The notes under the pieces: model-generated
Told to the model about the DNA's origin: nothing
Databases searched by the model: none
Seen by the model: only the letters and a program-made list of their open reading frames with translations
Program-made: the position numbers and the translations under genes
Shown: one piece after another, positions 14,184 through 21,578 of the stretch
Numbering within the stretch: position 1 is the stretch's first letter
How the letters are laid out: the number at the start of each line of letters is the position of its first letter
NCBI GenBank assembly: GCA_945872245.1
Contig: CAMBZB010000029.1
Location: 1 to 26,623, forward strand
Length of the DNA: 26,623 bases
Direction of reading: 5' to 3'
DNA from: Flavobacterium psychrophilum
GTDB taxonomy: Bacteria > Bacteroidota > Bacteroidia > Flavobacteriales > Flavobacteriaceae

Positions 14184-15818
14184 TTACTTCTCAATTTCTC
14201 TGAGATTTTCCATTTTTTTATGTGCCAAGAAACCGGCAATATCTTCAAAATGTTCTTTTACCCTCTTGTTTCCAAATTCAAAAACTTTGGTAGCCAACCC
14301 ATCCAAGAAATCTCTGTCGTGCGAAACCAAAATCAATGTTCCGTCAAAATCTCGCAAAGCATCTTTAATGATGTCTTTGGTTTTCATATCTAAATGGTTT
14401 GAAGGCTCATCGAGTATCAATAAATTAACAGGTTCCAACAATAATTTTATCATTGCTAAACGTGTTTTCTCCCCTCCCGAAAGCACTTTCACTTTCTTGG
14501 TCACATCATCGCCATGAAACATAAAAGCCCCCAGAATATCCTTAATTTTTGTACGAACATCTCCTACTGCAATATCATCAATAGTTTCAAAAATAGTCGC
14601 GTTTTCATTCAATAAAGCCGCTTGATTCTGGGCAAAATAACCAATTTGAGAATTGTGTCCAATTTCTAAAGAGCCACTGTCAATACCAATTTCTTTCATA
14701 ATGGCTTTAATCATCGTCGATTTTCCTTCCCCATTTTTACCTACAAAAGCGACTTTCTGACCTCTTTCAATTACGATATTGGCATCCTTGAAAACAATGT
14801 GGTCACCGTATGATTTTGATAAATCTTTTACAATAACGGGATATTGCCCTGAGCGTACTGCTGGTGGAAATTTTAGTTTCAAGGCCGAAGTATCCACTTC
14901 ATCAACTTGAACAATAACAAGTTTCTCTAGCATCTTAACACGGGATTGAACGGCATCTGTTTTAGAAAATGTCCCTTTGAAACGGTCTATAAAAGTCCTG
15001 TTGTCTGCAATCATTCGTTGTTGTTCGTCGTAGGCTTTCTGTTGGTGCAAACGACGGTCTTTCCTCAATTCCAAATAATGGGAATATTTGGCTTTATAAT
15101 CATAAATGCGTCCCATTGTCACCTCGATGGTACGATTGGTAATGTTATCGACAAAAGCCCTGTCGTGAGAAATAACCACAACAGCTTTGGCAGAATTGAT
15201 AAGAAAATCCTCCAACCATTGAATACTCTCAATATCCATGTGGTTCGTGGGTTCATCCAGCAAAATCAAGTCCGGTTTTTGCAAAAGGATTTTGGCTAAT
15301 TCAATTCGCATTCTCCAGCCACCTGAAAATTCCGAGGTTTGACGCTTGAAATCTTCTCGTACAAAACCCAAACCAATTAATATTTTCTCTATTTCGGCCT
15401 CATAATTTACTTCTTCGATGGCATAAAACTTCTCACTTAAATCAGAAACTCTTTCGATCAATTTCATGTACGCATCACTTTCATAATCGGTGCGAATGGT
15501 CAATTGCTCATTGATTTCGTCAATTTCCGACTTCATATTGAAGATTTGACCAAATGCTTTTGCTGTTTCCTCCACAACCGTTGCTCCATCGGTGGTCAAT
15601 AAATGCTGTGGCAAATAGGCGATAACAGCCTCTTTTGGTGCTGAAACATTACCGGTAGAAGGCTTGCTTTGCCCTGCAATAATTTTGAGAAGCGTTGATT
15701 TTCCAGCTCCGTTTTTGCCCATAAGAGCAATTTTGTCATTTTCGTTAATTGCAAAAGAAACGTCGCTAAATAAAGTGGTTCCGCCAAAATGCACGGAGAT
15801 ATCGTTAACTGTAATCAT
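14184..15818 (-). CDS. ABC-F family ATPase (translation factor type)
   Basis: This 544-residue soluble protein contains two ABC cassettes and no membrane segment. Walker A is G34KNGAGKST and G360KNGEGKST. The signatures are EFSGGWRMRIELA (163-175) and VLSGGEKTRLAM. Walker B/E is LLDEPTNHMD and ILDEPSNHLD. A charged helical linker of about 80 residues (about 240-320), rich in Arg, Lys and Gln, joins them; in ABC-F proteins this reaches into the ribosomal E site. The family resolves stalled ribosomes or protects against ribosome-binding antibiotics. The layout resembles the housekeeping YbiT/EttA-like groups more than the known resistance types, but I cannot settle the subgroup by eye. It is monocistronic with its own promoter and terminator. 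Confidence 0.93.
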   Translation of the reverse strand: MITVNDISVHFGGTTLFSDVSFAINENDKIALMGKNGAGKSTLLKIIAGQSKPSTGNVSAPKEAVIAYLPQHLLTTDGATVVEETAKAFGQIFNMKSEIDEINEQLTIRTDYESDAYMKLIERVSDLSEKFYAIEEVNYEAEIEKILIGLGFVREDFKRQTSEFSGGWRMRIELAKILLQKPDLILLDEPTNHMDIESIQWLEDFLINSAKAVVVISHDRAFVDNITNRTIEVTMGRIYDYKAKYSHYLELRKDRRLHQQKAYDEQQRMIADNRTFIDRFKGTFSKTDAVQSRVKMLEKLVIVQVDEVDTSALKLKFPPAVRSGQYPVIVKDLSKSYGDHIVFKDANIVIERGQKVAFVGKNGEGKSTMIKAIMKEIGIDSGSLEIGHNSQIGYFAQNQAALLNENATIFETIDDIAVGDVRTKIKDILGAFMFHGDDVTKKVKVLSGGEKTRLAMIKLLLEPVNLLILDEPSNHLDMKTKDIIKDALRDFDGTLILVSHDRDFLDGLATKVFEFGNKRVKEHFEDIAGFLAHKKMENLREIEK

Positions 15819-15880
15819 TGGTATTGTTGATTTGTTTATTCGCTTAATCGTTTAATAGAATGACGAATTTTTAAAAGTGA

Positions 15881-15911
15881 CAAAGATAGATTAAATAAAG
15901 AATTGAGCAAT
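15881..15911 (-). promoter_or_regulatory. Promoter of the ABC-F gene
   Basis: Minus strand TATCTTTG (15881-15888) is a perfect -7 element with ATTG (15908-15911) exactly 19 bp upstream. The predicted leader is about 55 bases, ending at the ATG at 15818. Confidence 0.65.
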
Positions 15912-15956
15912 TTTGGTGATGTAGAATTATGCTTTAGACTTCTATTAAAAAAATTA

Positions 15957-16040
15957 GCCACGGATTTAAACGGATGAAATAGATTTACACAGATTAGAAT
16001 TTTTAAAAACAAAATCCGTGGCATCTGTGGCATCTGTGGC
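15957..16040. repeat. Intergenic inverted repeat with CCACGGATTT arms and tandem TCTGTGGCA copies
   Basis: GCCACGGATTT (15957-15967) pairs perfectly with AAATCCGTGGC (16012-16022) across a 44-base centre. That centre itself contains the related words ACGGATG and ACACAGATT. The right arm continues into tandem copies of a 9-base word (TCTGTGGCA). On the minus strand the arms are followed by TAATTTTTTT, so it may also end the HAD gene transcript. From memory, words of this kind (CCACGGATT, CACAGATT) recur between genes in Flavobacterium genomes; I cannot test that here. Confidence 0.7.
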
Positions 16041-16049
16041 AAAAAAATA

Positions 16050-16850
16050 TTACAAAATAAACCTTCGAACCACTTCTGCAACACCGTGATCATTGTTGGA
16101 AGCGACAATAACATCTGCATGATGCCTTAATTCAGCATCGACATTATCTACCCAAACGCCCAGTCCAGCATATTGCACCATAGTTAAGTCGTTTCCGGCA
16201 TTTCCGACAGCGATGATTTCGCTTTGATGTATGTTGAGTTTTTCGGCTAAGATTTTAATGCTGGCACCTTTGTCAATTCCGTTCGGTGCCGCTTCCAAAA
16301 AAAAGGGCTTTGACATACAAATACTCAAATCGGGCATTGCAGCTTTTAATACCGACTCGACACTTTTGAGATATTCTGGTTCCTCTAGTAAAATACATTT
16401 CACGGCCGAAGTTGTTACCGTATCTTTAAAACTGGAAACAATATTGAGTTTTAAACCCGTAATGTTCTTCTCGATGTCAATATATTCCGAATGCCTTTCG
16501 CTGATAATTTGACCATCAATATAAGTGATAATATGGGTATTGTTTTGTTGACTAAAATCATACAAGGAATGGATCTGTTCTTTGGTCAACGAATGTTCAA
16601 AAAGGATTTTATCTTCTTTTAAATCAGTAATAACGGAACCGTTGAAAGAAATCATGAAGGAATTATTGACATCACATTGCAATTCTTTGGCAAACTCGAT
16701 CATGGCAGATGTTGGCCTACCAGAAGCCAAAACAACATAAACTCCCATTTCCTGTGCCCTTAAGAGCATCTCCTTATTTTCTCTTGAAATTTCATGGCTG
16801 TCGGTCAACAAAGTGTCGTCCATATCAACAACCAACATTTTATAATTCAT
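16050..16850 (-). CDS. Cof-type HAD-IIB phosphatase
   Basis: This 266-residue protein has HAD motif I D9MDDT (nucleophile D9, acid D11), motif II ASGR (S43), a large alpha/beta cap between about 80 and 185, and K194 in DKGASIKILAEKL. Motif IV reads G216NAGND221, where the first aspartate of the usual GDxxND is asparagine; D221 is kept. Cof-type members dephosphorylate sugar phosphates, pyridoxal phosphate or flavin precursors, with loose specificity, so no substrate can be named. It is cytoplasmic. It lies 80 bp after the DUF2007-like gene and could be read from the same transcript, though TATATTAG in the gap may be its own -7 element. Confidence 0.9.
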   Translation of the reverse strand: MNYKMLVVDMDDTLLTDSHEISRENKEMLLRAQEMGVYVVLASGRPTSAMIEFAKELQCDVNNSFMISFNGSVITDLKEDKILFEHSLTKEQIHSLYDFSQQNNTHIITYIDGQIISERHSEYIDIEKNITGLKLNIVSSFKDTVTTSAVKCILLEEPEYLKSVESVLKAAMPDLSICMSKPFFLEAAPNGIDKGASIKILAEKLNIHQSEIIAVGNAGNDLTMVQYAGLGVWVDNVDAELRHHADVIVASNNDHGVAEVVRRFIL

Positions 16851-16931
16851 TACTTAATTATATAAAATTTAAAAAACCGCTCCTAATATATTCAGAGAGG
16901 ATTATTCTTCTATTTTTGTGAAATTTTGAAT

Positions 16932-17150
16932 TTAAATACTCATCCTGAATTCCTCAATTACCGGATTTGCTTTTGCAAAATCTGTTTCTTGGATAAATAC
17001 TTCAACGGCTTGTCCCAAATTACCAAAACCAGCTAGTCTTGCCGACTGTATATTGTTTTTGATAACCGTATTCACCCCTACCTCTTCTATTTTTCGCTGC
17101 AAAGCCAATGCTAAAATTTCACTTCCTGAAAACACTTTCATTAGTCCCAT
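16932..17150 (-). CDS. DUF2007-like small protein
   Basis: This 72-residue alpha/beta protein (KVFSGSEILALALQRKIEEVGVNTVIKNNIQSARLAGFGN...AVEVFIQETDFAKANPVIEEF) matches the DUF2007 pattern, called putative signal transducing proteins: a short ferredoxin-like fold with a conserved strand-helix-strand start and a final (D/E)xxxAxxhI helix. ATGs at 17150 and 17141 are both possible; the second gives MKVFSGS. It follows the half-helicase gene after 17 bp, so the two are probably co-transcribed. The molecular role is unknown. Confidence 0.78.
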   Translation of the reverse strand: MGLMKVFSGSEILALALQRKIEEVGVNTVIKNNIQSARLAGFGNLGQAVEVFIQETDFAKANPVIEEFRMSI

Positions 17151-17167
17151 TATATTTATATTTTTTA

Positions 17168-17818
17168 TTATTCTTCCGTTTCTGCTTCCTCTTCGAAATC
17201 TTCCTCCTCCTCAAAATCAAATTCAAAAGGCTCTAACAACATTTTATCTGCAAGGATTTCTATTCGTTCCGAGAATACTTCCGAGAAAATAATACGTTGG
17301 GTTTTGGTTATACTATTCGAAATACGCATAATTTTGGTTTCGTGACGCAACTTCAAAATAGGATCTGCATCATCAAGAATGAACATTCTCAATCGGTTGA
17401 CGTTATAACCCGCCGTGGTAAACATTTCACCTAGCTTGTTAGGTGTTCCAATCAAAACGTCAATTCCTGTGGAAATATAATTCTTGTCATATTCCATATC
17501 GCCTTTGTCATGCACACCATACACTCTTAAATCAGTATATTTTCCATGTTTTTCGAAAAGAGCCTCCATTTCTATAACCTTGGTCTTGTCTTCCACAATT
17601 ATAAGTGCCCGTGGTGATTCCTCACCTTCCTGTTTTAACTGTTGAATCACATTCAATACTATGGTCGTCGATTTCCCGCTTCCTTTTGGAGCAATAACAA
17701 TGCAATCGGCACCGCTTTTTAGGGTCGAAAATGTTTCTTGTTGCATTTCATTGGCATCGGTTAAACCGTTTTCAATTAATGCCTCTTGTAATTTATCGTA
17801 TATTTTTTTTAATTTCAT
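17168..17818 (-). CDS. DEAD-box-like protein with a single RecA domain and acidic tail
   Basis: This 216-residue protein resembles the N-terminal RecA domain of DEAD-box RNA helicases. The Q motif region is NEMQQETF (23-30), Walker A is A43PKGSGKST51, then PRALII (69-74), motif Ib-like GTPNKL (124-129), and motif II D149DAD152 in place of DEAD. The motif III position reads FSEVF instead of SAT. The whole second RecA domain (motifs IV-VI) is missing and the protein ends in an acidic tail (DFEEEEDFEEEAETEE). No remnant of the second domain is seen downstream, where the DUF2007-like gene begins 17 bp later. It may still bind ATP and perhaps RNA but should not unwind by the normal two-domain mechanism. 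The frame is intact, so this looks like a stable form and not a fresh truncation. Confidence 0.8.
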   Translation of the reverse strand: MKLKKIYDKLQEALIENGLTDANEMQQETFSTLKSGADCIVIAPKGSGKSTTIVLNVIQQLKQEGEESPRALIIVEDKTKVIEMEALFEKHGKYTDLRVYGVHDKGDMEYDKNYISTGIDVLIGTPNKLGEMFTTAGYNVNRLRMFILDDADPILKLRHETKIMRISNSITKTQRIIFSEVFSERIEILADKMLLEPFEFDFEEEEDFEEEAETEE

Positions 17819-17839
17819 CTTTTAAGATTGAAAGATTAA

Positions 17840-17872
17840 AAAATTTAATGATAGAAAGATTGAATTCTCAAA
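17840..17872 (-). promoter_or_regulatory. Possible promoter of the half-helicase operon
   Basis: Minus strand TAAATTTT (17840-17847) matches seven of the eight -7 positions, with TTTG (17869-17872) 21 bp upstream, in a very AT-rich 96-bp gap. It is weak but correctly placed 22 bp before the ATG. Confidence 0.3.
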
Positions 17873-17914
17873 TCGAATCTTTAAATATTTAAATTTTAAA
17901 TCTTTTAATTAATT

Positions 17915-19078
17915 TTATTTGCTAGCAAACAACTGTACATCACTTTCTGAAATCTCGTTTCCGCCAAGGATAATTAGTCTTTCTACAACGTTTCGCAATT
18001 CACGAATGTTTCCTGTCCAATCGTATTCCTGCAACAATTTGACCGCTTGTTTCGAAAAATGTTTTACGGCAGTTCCTTGTTCTGAAGCTAACTTTTGGGC
18101 AAAATGCGAAATCAATAGCGGAATATCGTCTCTTCTTTCATTCAAGGAAGGAACATTAATTAGTATTACGGCCAAACGATGATACAAATCCTCACGGAAA
18201 CGGCCTTCGGCAATTTCCTTTTTCAAATCTTTATTCGTTGCCGCAATGACGCGAACATCGACTTTAATGTCTTTGTCGGCACCAACTCGGGTAATTACGT
18301 TTTCCTGTAAAGCACGCAACACTTTGGCTTGAGCCGAAAGACTCATGTCACCTATTTCATCCAAGAAAATAGTTCCTTTATCGGCTACTTCAAACTTGCC
18401 TGCACGGTCTTTTACCGCAGAGGTAAAAGCTCCTTTCACGTGACCAAACAATTCACTTTCTATCAATTCGCTTGGAATGGCAGCACAATTCACTTCAATT
18501 AAAGAAAAGTTCGCTCTTTGGCTTTTTTCATGCAATTGATGGGCAACGAGTTCTTTCCCTGTTCCGTTAGGTCCCGTAATCAATACTCTAGCTTCGGTTT
18601 GGGCCACTTTATCAATCATCAATTTGATGCGATTGATAGCTTCACTTTCGCCAATCATTTCGTAATTCTTACTGACTTTGTTCTTAAGTATTTTGTTCTC
18701 GACAACAAGTTGTTTTTTGTCCAAAGCATTGCGAACCGTGTTCAACAATCGATTCAAATCCGGTGGTTTTGAGATGTAATCAAACGCTCCCAAACGCATT
18801 GTTTGAATGGCAGTTTCCATATCGCCATGACCAGAAATCATTACCATCGGAATTTCGGGTTTTATTTTTTTTACGGCTTCGAGCACTTCGACCCCATCCA
18901 TTTTGGGCATTTTTATGTCGCACAAAACAAGATCGTAGTCGTTGTTTTTGATTTTTTCAAGTCCTTGAATTCCGTCTTCAGCATCTTCTAAAATATAAGT
19001 GGTGCTTTCTTCAGAAAGTATTTTTGTTAGTACTCTTCGAATAGCAGCCTCGTCTTCTATGATAAGTATTTTACTCAT
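17915..19078 (-). CDS. Sigma-54-type response regulator lacking a DNA-binding domain
   Basis: I start at ATG 19078 (MSKILIIEDEAA, a normal receiver start); a longer frame to 19141 would overlap the permease gene. The protein has 387 residues. The receiver domain has acidic residues E8-D9-E10, phospho-acceptor D54 and K104. An AAA+ domain follows with Walker A G169PNGTGKE176, Walker B IFLDE (237-241) and RFREDLYHRL near 293-302. The sigma-54-contact loop reads G216AFTSA221 where GAFTGA is standard. The protein ends at WTGNIRELRNVVERLIIL...DVQLFASK, without the Fis-type helix-turn-helix of NtrC-like regulators (usually 440-480 residues). Downstream DNA is non-coding, so the domain was not lost to a visible frameshift. 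No partner histidine kinase is in the window. It follows the ABC exporter genes by 47 bp. Confidence 0.9.
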   Translation of the reverse strand: MSKILIIEDEAAIRRVLTKILSEESTTYILEDAEDGIQGLEKIKNNDYDLVLCDIKMPKMDGVEVLEAVKKIKPEIPMVMISGHGDMETAIQTMRLGAFDYISKPPDLNRLLNTVRNALDKKQLVVENKILKNKVSKNYEMIGESEAINRIKLMIDKVAQTEARVLITGPNGTGKELVAHQLHEKSQRANFSLIEVNCAAIPSELIESELFGHVKGAFTSAVKDRAGKFEVADKGTIFLDEIGDMSLSAQAKVLRALQENVITRVGADKDIKVDVRVIAATNKDLKKEIAEGRFREDLYHRLAVILINVPSLNERRDDIPLLISHFAQKLASEQGTAVKHFSKQAVKLLQEYDWTGNIRELRNVVERLIILGGNEISESDVQLFASK

Positions 19079-19125
19079 TTTCGTAATTTTAAAAATTTCA
19101 AAATCCAAACATTGGAATTTGGAAT

Positions 19126-20445
19126 TTAGTACTTCAGCCATTTATACAATTCTTTCCATGTTGGTTTTTTACCATACATCAAAATTCCCACTCGGTATAT
19201 TTTTGCGGCAAACCAAACCACAAAAAGGAAAGTTACAAAAAGTAACGTGACGGACATCACTAGTTGCCACCAAGGTACGCCAAATGGAATTCGCATCAAC
19301 ATTACTATGGGAGACGTTAGGGGAATCATAGAAAATACAGTAGCTATTGTTCCGTGAGGGTCATTGATTACTGTAAAAAATCCGATGTAGACCGCCAAGA
19401 TTAACGGCGTAATAATAGGCAAAAGAAACTGTTGTGAATCGGTTTCACTATCAACTGCAGCCCCTATTGACGCATAAAAAGAACTGTACAAAAAGTAACC
19501 TCCGATAAAATATACCACAAAACTTATTAGGATTGTGGCAATGGGCAATCCCCATAATTCCTTGATGTAAATTTGTGCTGTTGAAGCAAATTCTTGATGG
19601 ACAGCTTGAACCATCGAAGGTGGAATTTTTGCCGTTGGACTGGCGTCAATGCCAAAAAATGTGGAAGCGGCAAACAGTAATGTTAATCCGATAACCGTCC
19701 AAATAAGAAATTGCAGTAAGCCAGCTAATGCCGTACCTACAATTTTTCCCATCATCAACTGAAAGGGTTTTACCGAGGAAATTATGATTTCGACAATGCG
19801 ATTTGTCTTTTCTTCGATGACGCTGCGCATCACCATATTACCATAAATAATGATGAACATCATGATGAGATATCCAAAAGCACCGCCAATAGCAATTTTG
19901 ATTTCATTGAGTCCTTTCACGCTTTCCTCGCCTGATGCTTTAGCAAGGTTTATACTCACTTTTGCTTCCGCATTTTTAATTGCCAAGGTGTCCAATTTGG
20001 CTTTTTCGAAGTTATCTTTTGTTAGTTTTTTTGCGACAATCTCTTGAATATTTTCGACAAAAGATATACTGGGACTTTCGTTTGATATGAATTGTATTTT
20101 ATATTCTAAATCCTTGGGATTATTCACTTTCGGGATATAAAGCAGTCCTTCATAGTTTTCGTTAGTGATGCTGTCTTTCAAGAATTTCATGTCAATAGCA
20201 GATAAATCATGGTAAACATATTCACCGTTCGTGCTATTTAGCGCCTTGAATTCGTTGACAAATAAACTGGTTTCATCATGAATGGCAACTCGTTTTGTAT
20301 CCGCTTTCATCGTGCTCAAATAACCTACGAAAGCAGCTATCCCCACAAAAAGTAAGGGACTTAAAAAAGTCATTACAATAAAAGATTTATTCCGCACTTT
20401 GGCGACAAATTCTCTTTTTATTATTAGTGAGATAATTCTACTCAT
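19126..20445 (-). CDS. ABC-2 family exporter permease (NatB-like)
   Basis: This 439-residue membrane protein has the ABC-2 permease layout. The N-terminus is cytoplasmic and basic (IIKREFVAKVRNKSF), with one membrane helix at about 22-45. A large extracytoplasmic region follows (about 48-185), then five or six helices. The loop VIEEKTNRIVEIIISSVKPFQLMMGKIVG (about 210-238) is the conserved segment found in NatB-type permeases. It is the membrane half of an exporter with the ATPase gene 89 bp upstream. Relatives export Na+, drugs or unknown small molecules; the substrate cannot be read from sequence. A short palindrome (20448-20462) lies just ahead of the start codon. Confidence 0.9.
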   Translation of the reverse strand: MSRIISLIIKREFVAKVRNKSFIVMTFLSPLLFVGIAAFVGYLSTMKADTKRVAIHDETSLFVNEFKALNSTNGEYVYHDLSAIDMKFLKDSITNENYEGLLYIPKVNNPKDLEYKIQFISNESPSISFVENIQEIVAKKLTKDNFEKAKLDTLAIKNAEAKVSINLAKASGEESVKGLNEIKIAIGGAFGYLIMMFIIIYGNMVMRSVIEEKTNRIVEIIISSVKPFQLMMGKIVGTALAGLLQFLIWTVIGLTLLFAASTFFGIDASPTAKIPPSMVQAVHQEFASTAQIYIKELWGLPIATILISFVVYFIGGYFLYSSFYASIGAAVDSETDSQQFLLPIITPLILAVYIGFFTVINDPHGTIATVFSMIPLTSPIVMLMRIPFGVPWWQLVMSVTLLFVTFLFVVWFAAKIYRVGILMYGKKPTWKELYKWLKY

Positions 20446-20534
20446 GCTTTGTACATTACAAATTTTAAAATTGCTTCGGCTATTCGCTATTGCTCTTGTC
20501 CAAATCCAATACTTTGGAAATTAGAATTTTATTG

Positions 20535-21464
20535 TTAATTTTTATTTTCTGTCACCGTTTGAATAAAAATATCCGTGACGCTTGGAATCTTTTCCACAAA
20601 ATGGGTTACTTGCCCTCTTTGGGTGAGGATATTCAGCAATTCATTTGGCGTTGCATTTCCGAGTTGGATTTCGAGTTTCAATTCATTGTTGAGCGATTTA
20701 AAATTCGTTTGACCTACTTTAAATTTCTGGGTGGTATCATACATCAAACCTTCAATATTATCGGATAAAATACCCACTTCAAAACTGTTGGTTCTGAATT
20801 TGCGTTTCACGTCATCTAATCTTCCTTCAATGAGTTTGTTCGATTTGTGGATTAAGGCAATGTGGTCGCACAATTCTTCGACGCTTTCCATACGATGCGT
20901 GGAGAAAATTATGGTAGAACCCTGTTTTCTCAATTCCAGAATTTCGTCTTTAATTATGTTGGCATTAACTGGATCGAACCCCGAAAATGGCTCATCGAAA
21001 ATTAGCAATTTTGGCTTATGCAAAACACAAACCACAAACTGCACTTTCTGTGCCATTCCCTTAGATAGTTCTTGGATTTTCTTATTCCACCACCCTTGAA
21101 TTTCGAGTCTTTCAAACCAATATTCCAATTGTTTTTTGGCTTCGGCCTTGGAAAGTCCTTTCATTTGTGCCAAGTACAAACATTGCTCTCCCACTTTCAT
21201 GGTTTTGTACAAACCGCGTTCTTCGGGCAAATAGCCTATATATTGAACATGTTTTGGACTTAGTTTCTCTCCATCAAAAATAATTTCGCCACTATCAGGC
21301 ATCGTAATTTGATTGATAATCCGGATAAGCGACGTTTTACCTGCTCCATTTGGTCCTAAAAGCCCATATATACTTCCTTTGGGAATCGTAAGGGAAACTT
21401 CATTAAGGGCGACATAATCTCCGTAGTTCTTAACGACATTTTTTACTTCAAGTAGAGTACCCAT
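20535..21464 (-). CDS. ABC exporter ATP-binding protein (NatA-like)
   Basis: This 309-residue protein is a single ABC cassette: Walker A G37PNGAGKTS45, signature LSKGMAQKVQ, Walker B LLIFDEPFSGFDP, and switch histidine in FSTHRMES. A C-terminal extension of about 90 residues resembles the DUF4162 region of NatA-type proteins. It pairs with the permease gene downstream. Transcription is separated from dnaJ by a terminator at 21525-21562, so a promoter should lie within 21465-21524. I see only a partial match there (TATTTTTA about 25 bp before the ATG). Confidence 0.92.
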   Translation of the reverse strand: MGTLLEVKNVVKNYGDYVALNEVSLTIPKGSIYGLLGPNGAGKTSLIRIINQITMPDSGEIIFDGEKLSPKHVQYIGYLPEERGLYKTMKVGEQCLYLAQMKGLSKAEAKKQLEYWFERLEIQGWWNKKIQELSKGMAQKVQFVVCVLHKPKLLIFDEPFSGFDPVNANIIKDEILELRKQGSTIIFSTHRMESVEELCDHIALIHKSNKLIEGRLDDVKRKFRTNSFEVGILSDNIEGLMYDTTQKFKVGQTNFKSLNNELKLEIQLGNATPNELLNILTQRGQVTHFVEKIPSVTDIFIQTVTENKN

Positions 21465-21524
21465 GCTAATTTTTTATTTTGGTAAAAATAGTTAAAACGT
21501 GATAGTAAGCTGTTAAATAAAATA

Positions 21525-21562
21525 AAAAATCCCATCCCTAGTTTTAGCAAGGATGGGAAAAC
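21525..21562 (-). terminator. Terminator after grpE-dnaJ
   Basis: CCCATCC (21531-21537) pairs with GGATGGG (21551-21557) around a 13-base loop, with a T-run on the minus strand side. It lies about 20 bp past the dnaJ stop. Confidence 0.85.
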
Positions 21563-21578
21563 TTTTTTTCATTAAAGA

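Noticed and set aside
15957..16040. Inverted repeat considered as an insertion sequence end
   Set aside because: The arms are only 11 bp with a 44-bp centre and there is no transposase gene or target duplication.
19079..19141. N-terminal extension of the response regulator
   Set aside because: It overlaps the end of the permease gene and adds residues before a typical receiver-domain start (MSKILIIEDE).
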